A DNA stretch of 64,000 bases from Sphingomonas melonis (GTDB lineage: Bacteria; Pseudomonadota; Alphaproteobacteria; Sphingomonadales; Sphingomonadaceae), in contig NZ_JACCBY010000001.1 in assembly GCF_013409985.1 (NCBI RefSeq), positions 124,001 through 188,000 on the forward strand. The letters run 5' to 3'. Below the pieces are notes generated by a model, which saw only the letters and a program-made list of their open reading frames with translations, ran no database searches and had not been told where the DNA came from. The position numbers were made by a program, and so were the translations under genes. Positions 34,850 to 42,421 of the stretch are shown here, in pieces. Numbering within the stretch: position 1 is the stretch's first letter; the number at the start of each line of letters is the position of its first letter.

Positions 34850-35956
34850 TCAGGAGGCGGTCGCCGCCTTGATCGTGCCGTTGAGGCCGGCGGGGAAGAA
34901 ACCGCCCGTGCTCGCCGCCGCGGCGTTGAGATAGACGATGTTGAGCACCTGATTGGGGGTGCGGCTGTAGGCGATCGCGTTGGCATCCGCCGGCACGATG
35001 TTGGACACCGTATAGGGCTGCGGGGTCGGGGTGGGCGACGCCGTCGGCGTCGGCGTGGGCGTCGGCGTCGGTGTTGGCGTGGGGGTCGGCGTCGCGGTGC
35101 CCGTCGGGGTCGGCGTCGGCGTCGGCGCCCCCGGCGTGATGGTGATCGGCGCGATGCCCTGATCGATCTCGGTGCCGCCGTCGAGGCTGTCGCGCGCGTC
35201 GGAGATGGCGGTGGCGCTGCCGAACAGCGCCGAACCGCTGACCGAGCCGCGGCGGAACAGCTCGCCGCGGATCGTCGCGGCGTGATAGGCCTCGACCGCG
35301 AGGATGCCGGCGGCGGCCTCGATATAGGTCTTGGTGAGCAGCGGCGCGGCGCCCTTGTAGGCGGTGACGCCGACATCCTCGAACAGATAGGCGGCGAGCA
35401 GGAAATTGTCCTCGCTGCCGTACTGGTCGAAGGTCTCGCCCTGCTTGATCAGACCGGCGGTGCGCGCGGCGGTGGAGAAGGCGCTGTTCGGGCCGACCGA
35501 CAGGTCGAGCGCCGGCTGCGCGATCGCGCTGCTGCCCAGCGCGGTGCGCAGATAGGTGACGTGGGCGACCTCGTCGGCGGCGATCTCCCGCGCGTAGCGG
35601 GCGAGGATCTGATCGGTGAAGGTGACCGGCTTGCCGCCGCTGACGTTCGCGCTGCCGGGCGTGCCAGCGCCGCCGAGCAGGGAGGCGGCGAGGCCGGCGC
35701 TGCCGGTCGCGAAGGCGTAGAATTGCGCCTCAAGATATTCGAGGTTGAGCGCGAAGTTCAGGATGTCCTGATCGGAATAGGTGGTCGCGGTCTGCGCCTC
35801 GGCGGCGCCGGCGATCGTCAGCGCGGAGGCACCGGCGGCGGTGACCGCCATCGCGCCCATCGCGGTGCAGAAGAAGTCGCGACGGTCGTTGCGGCGCTGC
35901 ACGCGCGCGTCGAGCGCTGCTTCGAGGGCGCTGTCGATATCGGTTCGGGCGGTCAT
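34850..35956 (-). CDS. Tat-exported ferritin-like protein with Thr-Pro linker (quartet member C)
   Basis: The ATG at 35956 is used because GGAGGA sits upstream; 368 residues result. The Tat signal is RRDFFCTAMGAMAV ending in an AEAQT signal peptidase I site, so this member lacks a lipobox. Di-iron ligand pattern: NLEYLEAQFY, DEVAHVTYLR, LFEDVGVTAYKG, VEAYHAATIR. A long (Thr-Pro)n tract, encoded by an imperfect GGCGTC-type repeat at about 35030-35130, separates the bundle from the C-terminal SNIVPADANAIAYSRT and GGFFPAGLNG region. It is the first gene of the second pair, after an intrinsic terminator. Confidence 0.88.
   Translation of the reverse strand: MTARTDIDSALEAALDARVQRRNDRRDFFCTAMGAMAVTAAGASALTIAGAAEAQTATTYSDQDILNFALNLEYLEAQFYAFATGSAGLAASLLGGAGTPGSANVSGGKPVTFTDQILARYAREIAADEVAHVTYLRTALGSSAIAQPALDLSVGPNSAFSTAARTAGLIKQGETFDQYGSEDNFLLAAYLFEDVGVTAYKGAAPLLTKTYIEAAAGILAVEAYHAATIRGELFRRGSVSGSALFGSATAISDARDSLDGGTEIDQGIAPITITPGAPTPTPTPTGTATPTPTPTPTPTPTPTPTASPTPTPQPYTVSNIVPADANAIAYSRTPNQVLNIVYLNAAAASTGGFFPAGLNGTIKAATAS
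35030..35130. repeat. Thr-Pro coding tandem repeat inside ferritin-like gene C
   Basis: Repeated GGCGTC/GGCGTG hexamers on the plus strand encode (Thr-Pro)n on the minus strand. Only member C carries this long tract at this place; its length is likely variable by slippage. Confidence 0.75.
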
Positions 35957-36092
35957 TACTCGGGTTCCTCCCACGCGCGGGCGGTCTGCGGGCCGCCCAG
36001 GATGGCCTTGCCGTTCCGCATCCGGGGGAAGGCGTCAAGCCCGCACGCGGCGGAAATCGGCGGCGGCACGACGGAACGGCGGCGGCGCGCAG

Positions 36093-36126
36093 AAAAAATC
36101 CTCCCCCGATACGCGATCGGGGGAGG
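36093..36126 (-). terminator. Intrinsic terminator between ferritin-like pairs
   Basis: Read on the minus strand, CCTCCCCCGAT, five loop bases and ATCGGGGGAGG form a perfect 11-base stem followed by ATTTTTT. It lies 57 bases after the stop codon of member B and before member C, so the quartet is at least partly two transcription units. Confidence 0.85.
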
Positions 36127-36182
36127 ACCCTGTGCCGGCCGGCGCGGAAGGAGCCGCCGGCCAACCCGGTGAGGCCGCTGGC

Positions 36183-37238
36183 TCAGCCCAGCCCGACCGT
36201 GAAGGCGGGGTTGGGATTGTTGGTGCCCGCTGGGAAAAAGCCGCCGCGCGTGCGGTTTGCCCCCTTCAGGTTGAGATAGGCGATGTTGTGCACCTGCTGC
36301 ACGGTGCGGCTGTAGGCGATCGCATTGGCATCGGCGGGGACGATGTTCGACACCGCATTGGACTTGCCGATATTGGTGCCGGCGATCCCCTCGTCGGTGT
36401 CGCCCGCGGTGCCGCCGCCGCTGCCGTCGAGCAGATCGCGCGCGGCCGAGATCTGGGTGGTCGCGGTGATCAGATCGGTGTTGGTGATGCCGCGGCTGTA
36501 GAGGATCGAGCGTACCAGGCCGGCGTGATAGGCCTCCGCCGCCAGGATCCCCGCCGCCGCGTCGAGGTACATCGCCGAGATCACCGGCGAGGCGCCCTTG
36601 TAGGCGGTGACGCCGATATCCTCGAAGATATAGGCGGCGAGCAGGAAGTTGATCGGACTGGCATAGGGATCGAATAGCCCGTCCATCGGCACGACGCCGG
36701 CCGCACGCGCCGCGGCGGTGAAGGCGCCGGACGCGGTGCCGGATATGTCGATCGCCGGCTGGGCGACGGCGGCGCTGCCGAGCGCCGAGCGCAGGAAGGT
36801 GACGTGCGCGATCTCATCCCGCGCGATCTCGCGCGCATATTGGCCGATCAGCTCCTCGCCGACGAAGTTGACGCCGCGCGGAAAGCCGTCGCCCGTGCCG
36901 GTGATCACCGCGCCCTGCGTGCCGGTGCCGGTGAGCAGCGACGGCGACAGGCCGGTGTTGAATGCGGCGTAGCTGTAGAATTGCGCTTCGAGATATTCGA
37001 GGTTGAGCGCGAAGTTGAGCACCGCGACATCGGTGCTGACCGCGGTCGCGGGCGGGGTGGGCGTCGGCGTCGGAAACGGCACCGACATCGCGTCGTCGTC
37101 GTCACCGCAGGCGGCGAGCAGCGACAGGCCGCCGACCGCGGCGACGCCGCTCGCGGCGGTCTTGATGAAGGCGCGGCGCGCCCGGCGGCGCGCGGCGGTG
37201 GCCTCGACGATGGCGAGGACGGAGAGTTCCTTGGTCAT
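36183..37238 (-). CDS. Tat-exported ferritin-like lipoprotein (quartet member B)
   Basis: The ATG at 37238 gives 351 residues. The Tat signal RRAFIKTAASG is followed by GGLSLLAACGDD, a lipobox ending in Cys. Ferritin-like ligands are kept: NLEYLEAQFY, DEIAHVTFLR, IFEDIGVTAYKG, EAYHAGLVRS. The C-terminus has SNIVPADANAIAYSRT and GGFFPAGTN. It starts 15 bases after member A, so A and B are co-transcribed; a terminator follows. The alternation soluble (A), lipoprotein (B), soluble (C), lipoprotein (D) points to duplication of a two-gene cassette. Confidence 0.88.
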   Translation of the reverse strand: MTKELSVLAIVEATAARRRARRAFIKTAASGVAAVGGLSLLAACGDDDDAMSVPFPTPTPTPPATAVSTDVAVLNFALNLEYLEAQFYSYAAFNTGLSPSLLTGTGTQGAVITGTGDGFPRGVNFVGEELIGQYAREIARDEIAHVTFLRSALGSAAVAQPAIDISGTASGAFTAAARAAGVVPMDGLFDPYASPINFLLAAYIFEDIGVTAYKGASPVISAMYLDAAAGILAAEAYHAGLVRSILYSRGITNTDLITATTQISAARDLLDGSGGGTAGDTDEGIAGTNIGKSNAVSNIVPADANAIAYSRTVQQVHNIAYLNLKGANRTRGGFFPAGTNNPNPAFTVGLG

Positions 37239-37253
37239 GCTATCCACCCCTGC

Positions 37254-38279
37254 TCAGTTCGCGGCGCTGCTGCGCAGCCCGCTGTTCCCGTTGTTGATGC
37301 CGTTCGGGAAGAACCCGCCCGCGGTCACCGATCGCGGATTGAGATAGACGATGTTGAGCACCTGGGCCGGCGTCCGGCTGAACGCGAGGCCGTTGGCGTC
37401 GAGCGGCACGATGTTCGACGCGGTCGCGCCATTGGCGGTGATCGGCGTGATGTCCTGGTCGAGATCGGCGCTGCCGTCGACCGAGTCGCGCAGGTTGGAG
37501 ATCGCGGTGGCCGCGGCGGCATTGTTCTGCGCGGCGACGATCATCGGCGTGGCGAGGCCGCGCGCATAGAGCGCGCCGCGGACGATGGCGGCATGATAGG
37601 CCTCGACCGCAAGGATGCCGGCGGCCGCCTCCAGATAGGTCTTGTTGTTGATCAGCGCGCCCGCGGCGCCCTTGTAGGCGGTGACGCCGACATCCTCGAA
37701 GAGGAAGGCGGCCTTCAGGAAGCTGTCGTCGTCCTTGTATGGATCGAAGCCGGCCAGCGCCGGGCTGCCGCTCGCCGCTGCCGCCGCCGCAAAGGCGCCG
37801 CCGCCCGAGATGTCGATCGTCGGCTGCGCGGCGATCAGCGCGTCGCTGGTGCCGCTGCCGCGGATCGCGGCGCGCAGGAAGGTGACATGTGCGACCTCGT
37901 CGGCGGCGATCTCGCGCGCATAAGCGGCGATGCCGAGGTCGCTGAACTGGACCTGGCGGGCCATGCCGGCGTCGCGGCCGGTCACCACCTGGCCCTGCGT
38001 GCCGACGCCGCCGGTGAGCAGGCTGTTGGGCAGGCCCGTGCCGAAAGCGGCATAACTGTAGAATTGCGCCTCGAGATATTCGAGGTTGAGCGCGAAGTTG
38101 AGCACGTCGACCTCGCTGATCGCCGTCTGTGCCGCAGCATCGGACGCCATCGACATCGCCGCCGCACCGGCCGCGGTGACCGCCGCCATGCCCATCGCGT
38201 TCTTGAAGAATCCGCGCCGTTCCTCGCGGCGTCGCGCCCGTGCGTCGAACGCCTCGATGATCTGATCCGTCTGGGTCAT
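37254..38279 (-). CDS. Tat-exported ferritin-like protein (quartet member A)
   Basis: The ATG at 38279 follows GGGAGG; 341 residues. The twin-arginine signal is RREERRGFFKNAMGMAAV ending ASDAAAQT with no lipobox. The di-iron pattern is NLEYLEAQFY, DEVAHVTFLR, LFEDVGVTAYKG and EAYHAAIVRG. The C-terminal region has VPLDANGLAFSRTPAQVLNI and GGFFPNGINN. It is the first gene of the series and lies 211 bases from the divergent ECF sigma gene, suggesting control by that sigma factor. Iron storage, peroxide removal or desiccation protection are possible roles; none is shown. Confidence 0.88.
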   Translation of the reverse strand: MTQTDQIIEAFDARARRREERRGFFKNAMGMAAVTAAGAAAMSMASDAAAQTAISEVDVLNFALNLEYLEAQFYSYAAFGTGLPNSLLTGGVGTQGQVVTGRDAGMARQVQFSDLGIAAYAREIAADEVAHVTFLRAAIRGSGTSDALIAAQPTIDISGGGAFAAAAAASGSPALAGFDPYKDDDSFLKAAFLFEDVGVTAYKGAAGALINNKTYLEAAAGILAVEAYHAAIVRGALYARGLATPMIVAAQNNAAAATAISNLRDSVDGSADLDQDITPITANGATASNIVPLDANGLAFSRTPAQVLNIVYLNPRSVTAGGFFPNGINNGNSGLRSSAAN

Positions 38280-38490
38280 CGTCAGCAACCTCCCTCACTC
38301 TCGTGCGGTCGCCGTCGTCGCCACATTCCGTTGACGGGCGACCGGTGACCATGACGAGCTACGTTGCCGACGCCGCGAAAGATGCGACCGCGCCGAAACA
38401 ATATGTCGATTTTCCAAAATGATCCGCCATGGTCGGAATGTTCGCACCGGCATATTGCCGCACCGCCTTCACTTGGGTTAGCGACAGCGC
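38280..38490. promoter_or_regulatory. Divergent promoter region between ferritin-like gene A and the ECF sigma gene
   Basis: This 211-base gap carries the start region of both transcription units. A GGGAGG ribosome site for gene A is visible on the minus strand. I could not find an unambiguous shared -35/-10 pair; an AT-richer stretch at about 38398-38420 (AACAATATGTCGATTTTCCA) is the likeliest promoter site. Confidence 0.45.
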
Positions 38491-39069
38491 GTGTCTCCCG
38501 CCGCCCCTTCCAGCCCCCAGGCGGCGCGTGCGCTGCTGGTCGAGGCGCTGATCCGCACCGGCGACGCCGACCGCGACGCCTTCCGCACCGTCTATCGGCT
38601 GACCTCGGCGAAGCTTTTCGGGATCTGCCTGCGTATCTGCGACGACAGGCAAGGCGCCGAGGACGTGCTGCACGACGTATATCTCACCATCTGGCACCGC
38701 GCGGGTGCCTATCAGCCGGGACGGGCGAGCCCGATCTCGTGGCTGGCGACGATCGCGCGCAACCGGGCGATCGACTGGCGGCGGCGCCATGGCCGGATAC
38801 GCACGGCCCCGGCAGAAGAGGCGGACGCGCTGCCCGATCCCGCCGCGGCGCAGGACGATGCGCTGATCGACGACGAACTGCGCGCGCGGCTGCACAATTG
38901 CCTGGAGGCGATCGAACCGCGCCAGCGCGGCGCGATCCGCAGCGCCTTTTTCGGCGGGCTGACCTATGCCGAGCTGGCGGTGGCGCAGGCGGTGCCGTTG
39001 GGCACGATGAAAAGCTGGGTGCGGCGCGGGCTGATCGCGCTGAAGGGATGCCTCGATGGCGACGCCTGA
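38491..39069 (+). CDS. ECF-family RNA polymerase sigma factor
   Basis: The start is a GTG at 38491; 192 residues. The sigma-2 region spans about 30-100 (FGICLRICDDRQGAEDVLHD, then SWLATIARNRAIDWRRR) and sigma-4 about 130-185 (PRQRGAIRSAFFGGLTYAEL, GTMKSWVRRGLIALK). The coupled downstream gene encodes an RskA-type anti-sigma factor, the pairing known for SigK-like ECF groups. It is divergent from the ferritin-like genes, which are candidate targets. Its 3' end overlaps the anti-sigma gene by 14 bases. Confidence 0.93.
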   Translation: MSPAAPSSPQAARALLVEALIRTGDADRDAFRTVYRLTSAKLFGICLRICDDRQGAEDVLHDVYLTIWHRAGAYQPGRASPISWLATIARNRAIDWRRRHGRIRTAPAEEADALPDPAAAQDDALIDDELRARLHNCLEAIEPRQRGAIRSAFFGGLTYAELAVAQAVPLGTMKSWVRRGLIALKGCLDGDA

Positions 39070-39775
39070 CGACCACCTGCCCGACATGGCCGCGGCCGAA
39101 CTGGCGCTCGGGCTGCTCGACAGCGCCGAGCGCGACGCGGCATTGCGCCGGCTTGCCACCGACCCGGGATTCGCGGCCGAGGTGGAGCGGTGGCGCGACT
39201 GGCTGGGGGCGCTGTTCGCCTATTGGCCGGCGGTGGCGGCGCCCGACGCGGTGGCGGCGCGGGTCGAGGCGTCGCTGGATGCCACGCGAATCGCGCCCGT
39301 CGCCGCCAACGACACGACGCCGTGGCGCGGGCTGGCGCTGGCGGCGAGCCTTGCCGCCTGCCTGTTGCTGGCGATGACGACGATGCTGATGCTGCGCCCG
39401 GCGCCGGCGCCGGTGCGCGTCTCGGTGCCCGTGCCGGTCGCGGCGCCGCCGCCGCTGCTCGCCGCGATCGCGCCGACCGGCAAGGGCGCGCCGATCGCCG
39501 CCGCCTACGATCCCGCCAGCGCGACGGTGCGGATCGCCGGCGGTGTCGCGGTACCGGCGGGGCGCTCGGCGCAATTGTGGGCGATCCGCGGGACCGATGC
39601 GCCGCGCTCGCTCGGGGTGATCCCGGCGGGTCCGGTGCGGCTGATCGTGCCGGCAGCGGTACGGCCGGCGCTGGCGGCGGAGACGGTGCTGGCGATCTCG
39701 ATCGAGCCGGTGGGCGGCTCGCCGACCGGACTGCCGACCGGACCGGTGGTGGCGACGGGCAAGCTCAGCGGCTGA
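39056..39775 (+). CDS. Anti-sigma factor, RskA/anti-sigma-K type
   Basis: The 239-residue product has a cytosolic N-terminal anti-sigma domain (about 5-70, AELALGLLDSAERDAALRRL), one transmembrane helix (about 88-110, LALAASLAACLLLAMTTMLM) and a periplasmic RskA domain (about 130-238) with VRIAGGVAVPAGRSAQLWAI, the usual anti-sigma-K signature. It is expected to hold the ECF factor at the membrane until a periplasmic signal releases it. The conserved zinc-binding HxxxCxxC of ZAS proteins is absent, as in RskA. Confidence 0.9.
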   Translation: MATPDDHLPDMAAAELALGLLDSAERDAALRRLATDPGFAAEVERWRDWLGALFAYWPAVAAPDAVAARVEASLDATRIAPVAANDTTPWRGLALAASLAACLLLAMTTMLMLRPAPAPVRVSVPVPVAAPPPLLAAIAPTGKGAPIAAAYDPASATVRIAGGVAVPAGRSAQLWAIRGTDAPRSLGVIPAGPVRLIVPAAVRPALAAETVLAISIEPVGGSPTGLPTGPVVATGKLSG

Positions 39776-39786
39776 AGGGCGACCCG

Positions 39787-39829
39787 TCCCCTATCGTCGT
39801 CCGGCATTCGGCGGGACGACGACAGGGGA
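39787..39829. terminator. Hairpin between convergent anti-sigma and MipA genes
   Basis: TCCCCT-A-TCGTCGTC on the left and GACGACGA-C-AGGGGA on the right form an almost perfect stem across a 13-base loop, located between the convergent 3' ends. It probably terminates transcription in both directions. Confidence 0.7.
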
Positions 39830-39839
39830 TTGGTGCGGC

Positions 39840-40706
39840 TTAGAAGGTGTAGGCGAGCCCGACCGCGCCAAGCCACTGGTTGCGCGAGCCGGCGACGCTG
39901 ACCAGCGGACTGTCGGCGAACCCGTTGAGCATGCGGACATAGGTGCCGCCGGCGACGATCTTGAAGCCCTTCAGCAGGTTGCCGGTCAGCGAATAGGTCG
40001 CGAGGCCGCCGAGCGAATAATTCTTCCAGCCGGCGCGCGCATTATAGGTCGGCAGGCCGCTCGCCAGCGTCTGCGCCGGCGATACCGAGAAATAGGTGGT
40101 GGCATAGCCGCGGCCGGCACGCTCGGCCGAGGCGAAGACGGCAACCGCCATCTTGGTGCTCAGCGGCGTGATGTAGTTGACGCTCGGCTGCCAGATGCCG
40201 CTGTCATGCGCGTTGGCGACATCGTGGCGATAGCTGACCGTCGCCGACAATTGGTCGTACTGGCTGGTGATCACGCCGGTCTTGCCGATGCCGACATAGC
40301 CGCCCAGCTCGATCGCGGTATCGACCTTGCCGAGCGCCCGCACGCGCGGATCGTCGATGCCCTTCAGGCTGCTGCGGTTGAAGTTGACGACGCCGATCGG
40401 GCCGGCCTGCAGGTCCCAGACGGGGCCGGGCTTGTCGCGGATCAGGTCGACGCTGATCCGGTTGCCGGCCAGGACGAAGCCATAGCCCTTGATCGAACCG
40501 ACCGCACCCGGCGCGGCGGTGAAGCGATAGTCGTTCGAGCCTTCGTAGTCGCTGAGATAGACGCCGGCGGCACCGACGGTGATCGTATCGCGATTGAAGT
40601 CGAAATCACCGGACTGGGCGGGGGCGGACGCCTCCTGCGCGGCGGCCGGGGTGACGTACACGGCAGCGGCGGCGAGCGCGAGCGGCATCAAAAACTTGGC
40701 GGACAA
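39840..40706 (-). CDS. MipA/OmpV family outer-membrane protein
   Basis: The 288-residue product starts with a signal peptide (about 1-23, LALAAAAVYVTPAAAQ). The remainder has alternating beta-strand pattern, with DTITVGAAGVYLSDYEGSND, YRFTAAPGAVGSIKGYGFVL and the C-terminal LGAVGLAYTF ending in Phe, as expected for a beta-barrel of the MipA/OmpV family. Members act as porin-like proteins or scaffold peptidoglycan enzymes; no specific role can be assigned. Confidence 0.92.
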   Translation of the reverse strand: MSAKFLMPLALAAAAVYVTPAAAQEASAPAQSGDFDFNRDTITVGAAGVYLSDYEGSNDYRFTAAPGAVGSIKGYGFVLAGNRISVDLIRDKPGPVWDLQAGPIGVVNFNRSSLKGIDDPRVRALGKVDTAIELGGYVGIGKTGVITSQYDQLSATVSYRHDVANAHDSGIWQPSVNYITPLSTKMAVAVFASAERAGRGYATTYFSVSPAQTLASGLPTYNARAGWKNYSLGGLATYSLTGNLLKGFKIVAGGTYVRMLNGFADSPLVSVAGSRNQWLGAVGLAYTF

Positions 40707-40775
40707 AGCGACGGCTCCAAACCTGTTACGACGCCGTAACGCGGCGGGAGCCGGTTCCTATCCAATGCCGACCGA

Positions 40776-41234
40776 TCAGAAGATGTAATGCATTCTGATC
40801 TGTTGCTGATTTGCATCACCGGTCACCGCGAAACGGGCGGCGGCGAAGCGCGGCGCGCCGAAGCGGATCGGCGGATTGCGCGAGAAGCCGAAGCCCTCGC
40901 GCGGGATGCCCGCGAAGGTGTCGAGCTTGGCGTTGCTGTTCTCGTCGTGAATCACCGCGACGGCATATTGGCCGTGCGGCAGGCCGTCGAAGCGCAGCGT
41001 GTGCGCATTGGCGGGCACCGAGCGGGTGATCGCATCGGCATCGTCGACGCAGCCCGGGAAATTGTCGGGATCGGCGGTCAGGCAGACGCGCAGCAGCCCC
41101 TTGGCGGAGCGCATCTGGCTGACGGCGACGTCAAGCCGCGCGATCGGCGCCGCGCCCAGCGCCAGCGCCGCCGCCGGCAGCAGCGCGGCGAGCGCGACCG
41201 GCCGGGCGCTGCGCCTGCGCCTTGGCGCGGGCAT
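40776..41234 (-). CDS. DUF2141 domain protein, exported
   Basis: The start at 41234 (MPAPRRRRSARPVALAALL) gives 152 residues with a basic, hydrophobic signal-peptide-like N-terminus. The DUF2141 domain shows LRVCLTADPDNFPGCVDD, LPHGQYAVAVIHDENSNAKL, GIPREGFGFSRNP and FGAPRFAAARF. It is probably a small periplasmic beta-sandwich protein. Its first 104 bases overlap the end of the desaturase-family gene in another frame, so translation is likely coupled. Function is unknown. Confidence 0.85.
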   Translation of the reverse strand: MPAPRRRRSARPVALAALLPAAALALGAAPIARLDVAVSQMRSAKGLLRVCLTADPDNFPGCVDDADAITRSVPANAHTLRFDGLPHGQYAVAVIHDENSNAKLDTFAGIPREGFGFSRNPPIRFGAPRFAAARFAVTGDANQQQIRMHYIF

Positions 41235-41955
41235 GACTGCGCGCGAAATCGCCGACACCGCGATCGGTGCCGCAGAGGCGATCCCAGAACCGGAAGTAGA
41301 GCCCATAGTTACATCCATATTGCTCATGGTGCCGCTGGTGGTGGCTGGCGGTGATCAGCCAGCCGCCCAATGGCCCCCGCCACATGAACCGCGGGAAAAC
41401 CTCCCAGCCCATGTGATTGGTTACGCCCATAACCGTCATAGTCGTCAGCACGAAGCCCAGAGCGGCGACATGGATCGGAATTGCCAGCACCAGTAACGGA
41501 ATTACCACAGCGCCGGTCAGCGCCTCGATCGGGTGGAAGGCCATCGCCGCCCAGGCGGTCGGCGGGCGGCTGGCATGGTGGACGGCATGCGCCGCCTTGA
41601 ACACCGCCGGTCGATGCATCCAGCGATGCGTCCAGTAGAACCAGGTGTCGTGAAGGACGAGGTAGAGCAGGATCGACACCGGCCAGTACCACAGGGGATA
41701 GGCGTGGAGGTCGCGATAGACGCGCGTCCAGCCATGCGCCTGCCACCCCCAGGCGAGCACGCCGGCGGGGATGCCGTAGATCGCCGCGGAGGCGAGGCTC
41801 CACGCGATCTCGCGCCGCATCTGCGCATCGAGCCCGCGATAGAGGCCGGGATGACGCAGCCGCGTCGCCGCGGCGAACGCCCCGGAAACGAGGAGATAGC
41901 GCACGCCGACGATCATCGTCATCGCCAGCGCGGACAGGGTGACGGCGAGCAGCAT
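41131..41955 (-). CDS. Sterol desaturase / fatty acid hydroxylase family membrane protein
   Basis: From the ATG at 41955 the product is 274 residues with several hydrophobic helices. The histidine clusters of the di-iron membrane hydroxylases are present: HDTWFYWTHRWMHRP, HAVHHASRPPTAW and HHQRHHEQYGCNYG, plus NHMGWE. The last 35 or so residues are Arg/Ala-rich and overlap the DUF2141 gene. Given the nearby crtY and crtI, a carotenoid hydroxylase role is possible, but the sequence is of the larger sterol-desaturase type rather than CrtZ, and lipid hydroxylation is equally likely. Confidence 0.88.
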   Translation of the reverse strand: MLLAVTLSALAMTMIVGVRYLLVSGAFAAATRLRHPGLYRGLDAQMRREIAWSLASAAIYGIPAGVLAWGWQAHGWTRVYRDLHAYPLWYWPVSILLYLVLHDTWFYWTHRWMHRPAVFKAAHAVHHASRPPTAWAAMAFHPIEALTGAVVIPLLVLAIPIHVAALGFVLTTMTVMGVTNHMGWEVFPRFMWRGPLGGWLITASHHQRHHEQYGCNYGLYFRFWDRLCGTDRGVGDFARSHARAKAQAQRPAGRARRAAAGGGAGAGRGADRAA

Positions 41956-42000
41956 GTCGCAGGACTTAGCGGATTTCCGCCGGCGGGGATATGGCGGAAG

Positions 42001-42045
42001 CGGCGCGGCGTGGCGCGGCGCGGCGCGGCGCGGCGCGGTGTGGCA
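42001..42045. repeat. Tandem CGGCG pentamer repeat
   Basis: Nine consecutive five-base units are seen: CGGCG, CGGCG, TGGCG, CGGCG four times, CGGTG, TGGCA. The tract lies about 45 bases upstream of the desaturase-family gene start and could vary in length. Confidence 0.8.
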
Positions 42046-42244
42046 GCCGGATCGACATTGGGGGTTTGGAGTAAGTCCTCCCCCGCCAGGGGGAGGTGGC
42101 ATGCCGCAGGCATGACGGAGGGGGAGGTAAGCAACGTCTTCGGTGGCGTTCCCCTCCGTCACGGCTTCGCCGCGCGCCCCTTGCGGGCAGGGCGATCGCA
42201 TATGGCCGGGGTGGTGAGGTTCGATCGGTTTCCTCATCACAGCC

Positions 42245-42349
42245 GTCACCCCGGACTTGTTCCGGAGTCCACTCTGCGGCGGGGGAAAAGGCTTGATTCG
42301 ACACCATTCTCTTGCGGCTGGGTGGACCCCGGAACGGGTCCGGGGTGAC
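42245..42349. repeat. Dispersed palindromic repeat, copy 4
   Basis: Bounded by GTCACCCCGGACTTGTTCCG and GGAACGGGTCCGGGGTGAC, with CCACTCTGCGGCGGGGG and GGCTTGATTCGACACCATTC inside, matching the copies at 13851 and 18488 in order and spacing. Confidence 0.8.
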
Positions 42350-42421
42350 GGGACGAGCTTGGAGAGAGCCGGGCCAGCATGAACGTCGATGAGCGACAGC
42401 CCAGCCCGCCAAGGCAAGGTG

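Larger units (their letters stand above)
41956..42421. repeat. Intergenic repeat-rich region
   Basis: No gene is seen. From left: a nine-unit CGGCG-type pentamer tandem (42001-42045), a GGATCGACATT phrase, a unit with CTCCCCCGCCAGGGGGAGG and GACGGAGGGGGA followed by TTCCCCTCCGTCACGGC (about 42076-42180), and a complete dispersed palindrome (42245-42349). Confidence 0.75.

Noticed and set aside
41235..41327. Longer N-terminus for the DUF2141 protein
   Set aside because: It would extend further into the hydroxylase coding region and place extra sequence before the signal peptide.
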